From NCBI GenBank assembly GCA_016762995.1, contig JAESUT010000083.1, positions 1,145 to 13,981 on the forward strand: DNA of 12,837 bases. The letters are read 5' to 3'. Both the position numbers and the translations under genes were made by a program. Below, one piece after another: positions 1 through 6,226 of the stretch (the stretch's first letter is position 1; each line of letters opens with the position of its first letter). The notes under the pieces are model-generated. The model ran no database searches, was not told the DNA's origin, and saw nothing but the letters and a program-made list of their open reading frames with translations. This DNA comes from Gammaproteobacteria bacterium (GTDB taxonomy: Bacteria; Pseudomonadota; Gammaproteobacteria; Pseudomonadales; Pseudohongiellaceae).

Positions 1-66
1 ATCACCCACGGCGGTGAGATTCACCATCCCGGCATCAAAGAACAGCTAGAAGGAGCATCCTCATGA
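1..66 (+). CDS. pntAA: NAD(P)+ transhydrogenase subunit alpha part 1, C-terminal end (partial)
   Basis: Only the last 21 codons are in the window, read from base 1 in frame 1 and ending at TGA (64-66). The tail reads ITHGGEIHHPGIKEQLEGASS in two parts (ITHGGEIHH, then a charged end). This resembles the 'vt.dGeivh' C-terminal strand of the soluble NAD(H)-binding domain I of proton-translocating transhydrogenases. Identification rests mainly on context: the stop codon overlaps the start of pntAB in an ATGA tetranucleotide (63-66), the usual translational coupling in split pntAA-pntAB-pntB operons. The protein would hold the NAD(H) site on the cytoplasmic face and transfer hydride to NADP+ bound to PntB. 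The bulk of the gene lies to the left of the window. Confidence 0.85.
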   Translation: MTHGGEIHHPGIKEQLEGASS

Positions 67-368
67 TAGAAGGTCTCGCGGCAATCTACATATTCATGCT
101 AGCCGGCTTTACCGGCTACGAAATAATCAGCAAGGTGCCAGTAATTCTGCACACGCCTCTCATGTCAGGATCAAACTTCGTTCACGGCATTGTTTTGGTT
201 GGCGCGATGGTCGCACTAGGCATCGCTGAAACAACGACGGAACAGGTCATCGGTTTTTTCGCCGTCCTCTTAGGCGCGGGCAATGCAGTAGGTGGTTATG
301 TGGTCACCGAGCGCATGCTGGAGATGTTTAAGCCTAGCGACAAGAAAAAAGAAGGCGAGGGTTCTTAG
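63..368 (+). CDS. pntAB: NAD(P)+ transhydrogenase subunit alpha part 2 (membrane)
   Basis: This 101-residue integral membrane protein matches the small second part of the alpha subunit found in three-gene transhydrogenases; in E. coli it is fused to the NAD-binding part. The conserved stretch LHTPLMSGSNFVHGI (about residues 29-43) is a hallmark of the family. Three hydrophobic segments are visible at about residues 5-22, 43-59 and 63-83, followed by a charged lysine- and glutamate-rich cytoplasmic tail. With PntB it forms the proton channel (domain II) in the inner membrane. The start is supported by AGGAG at 51-55, seven bases upstream of ATG, and by the ATGA overlap with pntAA. The stop is directly followed by the pntB start, so all three subunits should be made from one transcript. 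Confidence 0.96.
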   Translation: MIEGLAAIYIFMLAGFTGYEIISKVPVILHTPLMSGSNFVHGIVLVGAMVALGIAETTTEQVIGFFAVLLGAGNAVGGYVVTERMLEMFKPSDKKKEGEGS

Positions 369-1799
369 ATGGAAACGTTAATTCAAGCAGCCTATCTAAT
401 TGCAGCCGCCCTGTTCATTCTGGGCCTCAAACAAATGAGTTCGCCGGTTACCGCTAGACGCGGAATACTCTGGGCAGGCGCAGGCATGGTGCTCGCGACC
501 CTAGTCACCTTTATGTCGCCGCAAATACTCGATAGCGATCAGGTTAGCACCAACATCGCCTTGATAATGATTGCGATAGCTCTAGGCGGTGGTTATGCCT
601 GGTATAGCGGCAAGAAAGTCGCCATGACTGACATGCCACAAATGATTGCCATGTATAACGGCATGGGAGGCGGAGCTGCCGCTGCAATCGCCGCCGTCGA
701 ATTGATCAAGGCGAGCAACGAGGCCGCACACGACGTGACGGGAAATGCCGCGGTAGCCGACATGCTAGGTGCGGATGTAGCAATCCTCGGCATCCTCGGC
801 GCCGTCATAGGCACGATCTCATTCAGCGGCAGCATCATCGCCTGGGCCAAGCTGGACGGTCGATTGAATCGCAGCAGATTGCTACCGAAGCAACATATCA
901 TCAACGCCCTGCTCGCAATCGTAACCCTAGGCTTTGCTGTCGCTATTTACTTTACCAACAGTATCGAGACGATCATCATTTTTTATCTGCTCGCCTTGGT
1001 GTTGGGCGTCTTCATAACCGTTCCTGTCGGTGGCGCGGATATGCCCGTTATTATTTCGCTATTTAATGCCTTAACTGGCCTCGCTGTGGGTTTCGAAGGC
1101 TACGTACTGGGCAACGCAGCGATGATCATCGCCGGCATCGTTGTCGGCTCGGCCGGCTCTCTGCTTACACAGCTAATGGCGAAGGCAATGAATCGCTCCG
1201 TTGCAAATGTATTCTTTGCCGGCGTCGGAACAAATGTAGTCGCAACAAGCTCTAGCGGCAACGAAGGCGTCATGAAAGAGATTCAGGCTATGGATGCCGG
1301 CATCCTTATGTCTTTCGCTAGCCAAGTTGTCATCATCCCCGGATACGGGATGGCAGTGGCTCAGGCGCAGCACAAGATCTGGGAACTCACGCAAATTCTT
1401 ACCGAGAAAGGCGTCAGCGTGAAGTTTGCTATTCACCCTGTAGCCGGACGAATGCCTGGGCACATGAACGTATTGCTCGCCGAAGCCGGCGTACCCTATG
1501 ACATGATTTATGACATGGAAGATATCAATGCCGACTTTAAGAACACGACCGTGGCGCTAGTTATCGGCGCCAACGATGTCGTGAACCCTTCGGCGAAAAC
1601 TGACAGCAGCAGCCCACTATTCGGCATGCCGATTCTCGATGCTATCGATGCGGACAACGTAATCGTTATCAAACGCGGGCGTGGAACTGGATTCTCTGGC
1701 GTTGAAAATCCATTGTTCTTTGCGGACAACACGAAGATGTTGTTCGGTGATGGACAGAAGGCAGCAAGTGAATTAATTCAAGCTGTTAAAGAACTTTAA
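369..1799 (+). CDS. pntB: NAD(P)+ transhydrogenase subunit beta
   Basis: This 476-residue protein is full length for PntB. The first ~290 residues contain many hydrophobic helices of membrane domain II, including a glycine/alanine-rich stretch near residues 95-115 and VPVGGADMPVIISL near 217-230. The C-terminal third is the NADP(H)-binding domain III. It carries the glycine motif GYGMAVAQAQ (near residue 325), GRMPGHMNVLLAEAGVPYD (near 360), GANDVVNP (near 400), SPLFGMPILD, and GFSGVENPLF close to the end. The enzyme uses the proton gradient to reduce NADP+ with NADH, supplying NADPH for biosynthesis and redox defence. GAGG at 357-360 lies eight bases before the ATG. The gene starts on the base after the pntAB stop. 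No terminator hairpin is visible after the TAA, so the RDD gene may be read through from this operon. Confidence 0.98.
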   Translation: METLIQAAYLIAAALFILGLKQMSSPVTARRGILWAGAGMVLATLVTFMSPQILDSDQVSTNIALIMIAIALGGGYAWYSGKKVAMTDMPQMIAMYNGMGGGAAAAIAAVELIKASNEAAHDVTGNAAVADMLGADVAILGILGAVIGTISFSGSIIAWAKLDGRLNRSRLLPKQHIINALLAIVTLGFAVAIYFTNSIETIIIFYLLALVLGVFITVPVGGADMPVIISLFNALTGLAVGFEGYVLGNAAMIIAGIVVGSAGSLLTQLMAKAMNRSVANVFFAGVGTNVVATSSSGNEGVMKEIQAMDAGILMSFASQVVIIPGYGMAVAQAQHKIWELTQILTEKGVSVKFAIHPVAGRMPGHMNVLLAEAGVPYDMIYDMEDINADFKNTTVALVIGANDVVNPSAKTDSSSPLFGMPILDAIDADNVIVIKRGRGTGFSGVENPLFFADNTKMLFGDGQKAASELIQAVKEL

Positions 1800-1821
1800 G
1801 AATCTCAAGAGTTACCAGCCA

Positions 1822-2319
1822 TTGACTGACGCAGAACTAGTAAGCGAAGCATCGAGCCCCCTTCATCGAGCGGGCTTGATGCGGCGTCTAGCAGCCCTTC
1901 TCTATGATGGTTTTCTCGTAGCGGCGCTCTGGATGGTGCTTGGATTTGGCCTGCAGCTCATTGTCGGCACGGAGTCGAATCAGCTAGTCGATGGCATCGT
2001 GCAGACCGACCCCTTACTCGACGCGATACTGTTTACCCTCATGGTGGCGAGCAGCAGTGGCTTCTATATCTGGTTCTGGACAAAGAGCGGCCAGACTCTA
2101 GGCATGATCGCATGGCGAATCAAGCTTGAATCCGTCGATGGCGGCCTGATCGATTTCAAGCAGGGCGTAATACGCTATATTGCTGCCTGGCCCGCATTCT
2201 TCCTCCTCGGACTCGGCTACCTCTCAATCTATCTGGACAGCAATGGCGATGCGGCGCACGACAAGGTGTCTCGCAGCAAGGTCGTCGTGTTGCCCAAATC
2301 GCACCGCCCTTTCGATTAG
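1822..2319 (+). CDS. RDD family membrane protein
   Basis: This predicted inner-membrane protein has 165 residues from a TTG start. It matches the RDD family, named for conserved Arg-Asp-Asp positions. The signature LMRRLAALLYDGFLVAAL (about residues 19-36) carries the Arg and Asp in the first helix. SGQTLGMIAWRIKL (about 89-102) is the conserved loop after the second helix, and DAAHDKVSRSKVVV near the C-terminus is the typical family ending. Three hydrophobic helices are seen at about 29-49, 67-87 and 113-133. Its function is not established. The TTG start is chosen because the next ATG (1879) would leave only three residues before the RRLAALLYD core. AAGAG at 1807-1811 is a weak ribosome site. 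It lies 22 bases after pntB and ends inside a 13-bp tandem repeat. RDD genes are often found near lptFG, so its position may be ancestral; that last point is from memory. Confidence 0.88.
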   Translation: MTDAELVSEASSPLHRAGLMRRLAALLYDGFLVAALWMVLGFGLQLIVGTESNQLVDGIVQTDPLLDAILFTLMVASSSGFYIWFWTKSGQTLGMIAWRIKLESVDGGLIDFKQGVIRYIAAWPAFFLLGLGYLSIYLDSNGDAAHDKVSRSKVVVLPKSHRPFD

Positions 2320-2371
2320 CCCTTTCGATTAGCCCTTTCGATTCACCCTTTCGATTCACCCTTTCAATTTA
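2307..2371 (+). repeat. 13-bp tandem repeat, five units, spanning the RDD stop codon
   Basis: Five head-to-tail 13-base units run from 2307: two of CCCTTTCGATTAG (2307-2319, 2320-2332), two of CCCTTTCGATTCA (2333-2345, 2346-2358) and a diverged CCCTTTCAATTTA (2359-2371). The first unit encodes the last residues of the RDD protein and contains its TAG stop (2317-2319). The remaining units fill most of the gap to the convergent GFA gene. Because 13 is not a multiple of three, the stop is not regenerated in frame in later units; readthrough would run 25 codons to a TAG at 2395-2397. The pairwise pattern of changes suggests stepwise slippage duplications followed by point mutation. No terminator-like stem is formed. 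Confidence 0.93.
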
Positions 2372-2401
2372 CCAACGGCACCCACCGTCACTATTAGTTT
2401 C

Positions 2402-2833
2402 TTAGTCTTGCGGCGGTGCGAACTGAGCAAAGAGCTCCTCGCCAGTTAAATCTTCAGTCTTATTTGAATACTGATAATACTGAGGCTTTTCATCGATAAA
2501 CACCTGCCGTTGAAAAACCAACTCACTATCATCATCGAATAGGCCTACCGGCATCATATGCTCCTGAGTACCTTTTAAGCGGTAAAACAGATGACTTCCA
2601 CAGACAGAACAAAACCCTCTCTCTGCCCATTCTGAGGAATCAAAAACTGAAAGCTTATCTAGGGAGCCTCTGAATTTCACTTCAACGCCGCAATTTACTT
2701 CCATGAACGCGCTTCCACCCCATTTTCTACAACTGTTGCAGTGGCAGGCAGCGACGCTAGTTGTCATCTTCTTCGCCGTGAAACTAATCGCCCCGCACAG
2801 ACACGACCCGGTACCAACCCTAGTTTCTAGCAT
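2402..2833 (-). CDS. GFA-type zinc-binding protein (glutathione-dependent formaldehyde-activating family)
   Basis: From the ATG at 2833 the protein has 143 residues and shows the full GFA cysteine pattern: C11-L-C13, then C30-H-C32-N-S-C35, and C75-S-V-C78. These bind two zinc ions in the Gfa/CENP-V fold. The segment ERGFCSVCGSHLFYR is the typical third cysteine block. Only some family members act on S-hydroxymethylglutathione; most are uncharacterised, so the substrate here is unknown. The reading frame stays open upstream to 2908, but that extension overlaps the DUF1330 gene and its residues do not look like family sequence. GGAG eight bases before the 2833 ATG supports the shorter form. 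The start lies 16 bases after the DUF1330 stop, so the two genes are probably co-transcribed. The gene is convergent with the RDD gene. Confidence 0.9.
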   Translation of the reverse strand: MLETRVGTGSCLCGAISFTAKKMTTSVAACHCNSCRKWGGSAFMEVNCGVEVKFRGSLDKLSVFDSSEWAERGFCSVCGSHLFYRLKGTQEHMMPVGLFDDDSELVFQRQVFIDEKPQYYQYSNKTEDLTGEELFAQFAPPQD

Positions 2834-2849
2834 AGTTCCATCTCCACTA

Positions 2850-3140
2850 TTACTCCGTACCATCAACCAGCAATAATTTGCTTGTCGTCGCCTGATGCCG
2901 AATAGCAAACAATGCTTGGGCTTCTGGGTCCGCTAGAAATGCCTTCGCATTGTCACGCGAGGGGAATTCGATAATGACCAGCCTATCGGGTTTCCAATCG
3001 CCTTCCAACACGGTGGGTATTTGCCCCTGCACCGCGTAGCTTCCTTCATGTTTATTAATTACGGCAGGAATTTTATCCACGTATTCAGTAAAACTTTCCA
3101 TGTCATGAATCGTGAGGTCTAACACTAAGTAAGCATTCAT
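2850..3140 (-). CDS. DUF1330 domain protein
   Basis: This 96-residue small cytoplasmic protein has the DUF1330 pattern: an N-terminal strand (AYLVLDLTIHD), a middle segment GSYAVQGQIPTVLEGDWKPD (about residues 34-53), then RLVIIEFPSRDNAKAFLADPE (about 54-74) and a final strand TSKLLLVDG. The family adopts a ferredoxin-like dimeric alpha/beta barrel and has no established reaction. The length is typical and the ORF is complete from ATG (3140) to TAA (2850-2852). AGAGAA about nine bases upstream could serve as the ribosome site. It is the first gene of a two-gene minus-strand unit with the GFA protein. The AT-rich 69-base gap to the lptG stop (3141-3209) would have to hold its promoter, unless it is read from lptG. 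Placement of this pair between lptG and the RDD gene looks like an accessory insertion. Confidence 0.9.
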   Translation of the reverse strand: MNAYLVLDLTIHDMESFTEYVDKIPAVINKHEGSYAVQGQIPTVLEGDWKPDRLVIIEFPSRDNAKAFLADPEAQALFAIRHQATTSKLLLVDGTE

Positions 3141-3209
3141 TAATTATTCTCTATTTACAGTATTTCTAACAATTTAGTAGTGTGATTTATTCATTTTGCA
3201 GCAGGGTGA

Positions 3210-4286
3210 TCAGCGCACACGCCTCATTAAAAAGAGCCCCAGCAAGGCGCAGAGGAAAATAGGCGTCAACACCGCGAGTAACGGACTGAATCCATACAAT
3301 AAACTCGCCGGTTCCATCAACCGCTGTATGATTGTAAACACCAAACCAATACCTAACGACACAAACACCCGAAAGCCCATTGTTGATTCCCGCAGTGGCC
3401 CGAAGACAAATGATATGGCAAGGATTACCAACACCAGCGTCGCAAGCGGTTGCAGCAATTTCTTCCAGAATGCGAGGAAATACGTAGCCGAATCCAGCCC
3501 CTGGGCATCGAAGAATTTAGCAAATCGATAGAGACCCGAGATCGACTGCCGGTCTGGCTCCACCAGCAACACCGAGAGCAGTTCAGGCGACAGGTCAATC
3601 TGCCAGTCTTCCTGCAGGTATTGCTGAGCAGAAATCGCGCCCGGCTCAAAGTTGCTCTCTCTCACGTTGCTAAGCTGCCAGTAACTCGAGTTATCATCGG
3701 CTATGTAGGTAGCAGTCTCCGCGAAGCTGCTAGACTCAATAGCGCGATTGTCACCCACCTTATAACGCGTCACACCATAGAGCAGCTCACCACCTGGCGC
3801 GATAGCATTGATGTGAATGTACTCGTTACCGACTTTGCGCCACGTCCCCTGCTGGGACCCGATCGAATCATTGCCGCTCTGCTGCACCGCCTTGTTGCTC
3901 TGCGCGAGTTGCTCAAGCGGAGGCGCGATGAACTCTCCCAGCAATAGACTCAATAGCATAATTAGCATTGTAGGCTTCAGCACAGACCAGACAATTCTCC
4001 ATACGGTAACGCCAGAGGTCTGCAACACTATCAACTCATTATTGGACGCCAATATTCCAAGCCCAATTAGAGCTCCGCCTAGTGCGGTAAAAGGCAATAA
4101 CTCATAGATGCTCGTGGGAAGTGTCAAAAGAATAAAGCTGAGGGCATTCACTAGCGAGTAATTTTCATCGGTATCGGCGATTTCTTCGGCGAGGGCGAAT
4201 ATCAGATCAATAGAGATGATAAGCGACACGACAACCAACATAGCAAGTAGCACGGTGTTACGAATATGCTTATCAATTTTTACCAT
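3210..4286 (-). CDS. lptG: LPS export ABC transporter permease LptG
   Basis: LptG forms, with LptF and the LptB ATPase dimer, the inner-membrane machine that extracts lipopolysaccharide and passes it to LptC/LptA. The 358-residue length matches the family. Three helices lie at about residues 10-32, 60-84 and 97-118, with the conserved cytoplasmic coupling stretch ASNNELIVLQTSGVTVWRI between helices 2 and 3. A periplasmic beta-jellyroll spans about 125-265, including QQGTWRKVGNEYIHIN and ISGLYRFAKFF. Three more helices fill the C-terminal part, starting with WKKLLQPLATLVLVILAISF and followed by the conserved FGPLRESTMGFRV. The ATG at 4286 is the first possible start, since an in-frame TAG lies 9-11 bases upstream. 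It is 71 bases downstream of lptF, a wider gap than the tight lptF-lptG spacing usually seen. lptB, lptC and lptA are not in the window. Confidence 0.96.
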   Translation of the reverse strand: MVKIDKHIRNTVLLAMLVVVSLIISIDLIFALAEEIADTDENYSLVNALSFILLTLPTSIYELLPFTALGGALIGLGILASNNELIVLQTSGVTVWRIVWSVLKPTMLIMLLSLLLGEFIAPPLEQLAQSNKAVQQSGNDSIGSQQGTWRKVGNEYIHINAIAPGGELLYGVTRYKVGDNRAIESSSFAETATYIADDNSSYWQLSNVRESNFEPGAISAQQYLQEDWQIDLSPELLSVLLVEPDRQSISGLYRFAKFFDAQGLDSATYFLAFWKKLLQPLATLVLVILAISFVFGPLRESTMGFRVFVSLGIGLVFTIIQRLMEPASLLYGFSPLLAVLTPIFLCALLGLFLMRRVR

Positions 4287-4357
4287 GCGGCTAGACTAAC
4301 CTTTCCTTAGCGGGTGAGATAACGACTTACGATCTAGCAACTCATGAAAAAACGCGC

Positions 4358-5470
4358 TCAACTAGAACCACCTAGGGCGAACGATCTACCGATGCTAGGA
4401 AATCGATAGCACAACCATGCTATGCCGATGAAGAGAGCATGCACCCACCACATACCCACCAAAGCGGGCAGGCTTTCTGAGGCGATCATATCCTTGGAAA
4501 ACTGCAATAATACAAAATAGGCAGCGTACAGAAAAGCCGCAGGCACCAACTTGCTGTACCGGCCCTGACGTGGATCGACCTTGCTGAGGGGGACGGCAAT
4601 AAGAGTAATAATTGGAATGAGCAGCAATATCGAAATTCGCCACTGCAATTCGGCTTGGTGCTCCGGTAAATTCGAGCCAATGAGCTGCATCGTGGTGAGC
4701 GACTCTTCCTCTAGTATAGTCTCGATGCTAGTCGAATCCGGTAAGAGGATAGATTGCACATCGAACTGACCTATACTGAAATCCAAGGCGCCGGGTGCCC
4801 CATCATACTGTAAAACATTCTCCAGGCGCATGAACCGAGCACCAGTATCAAGGTCAATCTCAGGTCGCGCCGACTCGGCAAAAATTATTCGAGGGCTGCT
4901 CTGCCCCGCCTCATCCTCAGCGCCACTAACCGCGACGAAGACATTTTTCAGCTGACGTTCGCCCGTCGCTGACACATCTATTCGCTCAGCATAGGTCACG
5001 CGACTACCATCTCCGAAGCTCTGAAACTGTCCTGCAACTATAAGGTCCAACTCGGTAAGCTGATCCTGATTCTGCTTCAACTGTTCGGTGTTCCGTACTC
5101 CCCAGGGCGCCAACTGCAGACTGAGCACGGCCACAACTAGTAATACGATCGACGAAGTTCCAAGCGTAGCCAACAAAAGCCTTCTAGGGCTAAACCCACT
5201 ACCGATCAAAATCACCATCTCATTGTCGGCGTACATCCGGCCATAGGCCAATAAGATGCCGAGAAAGAGTGCTAGAGGAAGAATAATCAACAGGAAATCG
5301 GGCAATCTATAAAACATGAGCAAAAACAGGACATCCGATGCCAACTCCCCAGCCACTGCCTGAGAAAGATATTGGATGAAACGGCTGGTTAGCGCCACGG
5401 CAAGAAGGATTAGCGTGACTGCTGCCATTACTTGTAGGATTTGCTTACTGAGGTAGCGGAATATGATCAA
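4358..5470 (-). CDS. lptF: LPS export ABC transporter permease LptF
   Basis: LptF is the partner permease of LptG. The 370-residue protein starts MIIFRYLSKQILQ, matching the E. coli LptF start MIIIRYL, so the TTG codon at 5470 is taken as the true start even though no convincing ribosome site precedes it. Helices 1-3 lie at about residues 12-30, 48-72 and 95-117. YADNEMVILIGSGFSPRRL is the cytoplasmic coupling segment, and the periplasmic jellyroll runs from about 120 to 265, including VAGQFQSFGDGSRVTYAE. Helices 4-6 follow from WRISILLLIPIITLIAVPLS, with the conserved DPRQGRYSKLVPA between helices 4 and 5. In E. coli lptFG is divergent from pepA; here a thioesterase gene sits between. A perfect 11-bp inverted repeat immediately upstream includes the first two bases of the start codon, which may affect initiation. 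Confidence 0.95.
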   Translation of the reverse strand: MIIFRYLSKQILQVMAAVTLILLAVALTSRFIQYLSQAVAGELASDVLFLLMFYRLPDFLLIILPLALFLGILLAYGRMYADNEMVILIGSGFSPRRLLLATLGTSSIVLLVVAVLSLQLAPWGVRNTEQLKQNQDQLTELDLIVAGQFQSFGDGSRVTYAERIDVSATGERQLKNVFVAVSGAEDEAGQSSPRIIFAESARPEIDLDTGARFMRLENVLQYDGAPGALDFSIGQFDVQSILLPDSTSIETILEEESLTTMQLIGSNLPEHQAELQWRISILLLIPIITLIAVPLSKVDPRQGRYSKLVPAAFLYAAYFVLLQFSKDMIASESLPALVGMWWVHALFIGIAWLCYRFPSIGRSFALGGSS

Positions 5471-5509
5471 ACTGTGGGCACGTCCGTTACTTGGAAGAGC
5501 CCACAGTTT
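5469..5509 (-). promoter_or_regulatory. Perfect 11-bp inverted repeat at the lptF start
   Basis: AAACTGTGGGC (5469-5479) and GCCCACAGTTT (5499-5509) are exact reverse complements separated by 19 bases. On the lptF transcript this would fold into an 11-bp stem whose 3' arm ends inside the UUG start codon: U5470 and U5469 are paired, G5468 is free. There is no purine-rich ribosome site in the 3' arm, and no U-tract follows, so it is unlikely to be an intrinsic terminator for the upstream thioesterase gene. It could be a translational control hairpin or the operator of a dimeric DNA-binding protein. The structure is seen in the sequence; either role is inference. Confidence 0.55.
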
Positions 5510-5556
5510 ACTCGAAACAGGGGTGTAGCGTTAGGCTGAAAAACCCGCAGCACGAA

Positions 5557-6000
5557 TCAAGCGACCTGAGATTCCTGACGTCCAAGCAATGCCTTGAATG
5601 CGAGCGGGACGTCTGCGATCTGATGCTTGTCGAAGTCGAAGAATACGACACCCACCTTGCCATTGCATACCACCGTCTCAAGTGCACTGTTGGTGACTTG
5701 CAAGCCTATGTCGAAACCGTAGCGATTGAAGCCGCTAACACCTACATCAATGACAAGCATGTCATTGGCGAATGATTCCGAACGGTATTCAACCGCTAGA
5801 TCGGTGACCACCATGCCTAAGCCAAAGATATTGCCTTCAGTAAAGCCAATACTCGCGAGAAACTGCAGCCTAGCCTCATGCAGGATTTTCACCATTGCTA
5901 TGCTATCGAGGTGTTTTGCGTAATTTACATCACTGATACCAATACGACGTTCCATTCTGAACAAAAATTGATCAGGTGGGGTGACCTTTACTCTTGGCAT
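5557..6000 (-). CDS. Acyl-CoA thioesterase, hotdog fold (4HBT-like)
   Basis: This 147-residue cytoplasmic protein has the layout of the 4-hydroxybenzoyl-CoA thioesterase/YbgC type. The pattern D24-V-N26-Y-A-K-H30-L-D32 corresponds to the catalytic Asp and the start of the central helix (AMVKILHEARLQFLASIGF). VTDLAVEYRSESFANDMLVIDVGV is the conserved strand pair, and NGKVGVVFFDFDKHQIADVP forms the closing strands. Such enzymes hydrolyse acyl-CoA thioesters as dimers or tetramers. The actual acyl group cannot be read from the sequence. The ATG at 6000 is preceded by GGGAG with five-base spacing, a strong ribosome site. It is the first gene of the minus-strand group leading into lptF, 86 bases downstream, and is divergent from pepA. 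It might influence acyl supply to envelope lipids, but that is only suggested by position. Confidence 0.87.
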   Translation of the reverse strand: MPRVKVTPPDQFLFRMERRIGISDVNYAKHLDSIAMVKILHEARLQFLASIGFTEGNIFGLGMVVTDLAVEYRSESFANDMLVIDVGVSGFNRYGFDIGLQVTNSALETVVCNGKVGVVFFDFDKHQIADVPLAFKALLGRQESQVA

Positions 6001-6226
6001 TACTACTCCCTTTACACATTACTGCACCAACATTACTGAGACAGGCACAGATCGAATAGGTTCAAGATTCTAGTCAATTTATCGGGAAAAGGTGACTTTT
6101 TTAAGTTTTAAATTTTCCCCGTTTTCCCCCGATGCATCGTTGTTGCTTAAGTGCATGAATATCTTTAGGATTATCTCTCAATAGAATTCAAGTCGATTTT
6201 CGGCTTTAGCAGGGGCTCATCAAAAC
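6001..6226. promoter_or_regulatory. Divergent control region between thioesterase and pepA
   Basis: The largest non-coding stretch in the window is AT-rich and must carry promoters in both directions. For pepA, a weak candidate is TTGCTT (6143-6148) with TAGGAT (6166-6171) at 17-base spacing. For the thioesterase, TAGAAT read on the minus strand (6067-6072) could be a -10 element, without a good -35. A block at 6084-6128 contains GGGAAAA (6084-6090), a T-rich run, then TTTTCCCC twice (6113-6120 and 6122-6129). GGGAAAA and TTTTCCC form a 7-bp inverted pair, which could be a protein-binding site. AGGGG (6211-6215) is a spaced-out ribosome site for pepA. No coding sequence or RNA gene is seen. 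Confidence 0.5.

Noticed and set aside
593..904. 103-codon minus-strand frame
   Set aside because: Antisense to pntB and made of the Ala/Met/Pro-rich translation expected from the reverse of a membrane protein gene.
2307..2371. CRISPR-like array
   Set aside because: Units are contiguous 13-mers with no spacers.
2375..2388. Possible terminator stem ACGG/CCGT between the convergent RDD and GFA genes
   Set aside because: Only four base pairs and no clean T-run after it.
2834..2908. Longer form of the GFA protein starting at 2908
   Set aside because: The extra 25 residues overlap the end of the DUF1330 gene and do not resemble the family; the 2833 ATG has a well-placed GGAG.
3450..3947. 165-codon open frame on the plus strand
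   Set aside because: It lies wholly antisense to lptG, whose protein is clearly recognisable; the product resembles no family I know.
5469..5509. Reading the inverted repeat as an intrinsic terminator of the thioesterase gene
   Set aside because: No U-tract follows on the minus strand and the stem runs into the lptF start codon.
5491..5775. 94-codon plus-strand frame
   Set aside because: Mostly antisense to the thioesterase gene and covers the lptF leader; no family features.
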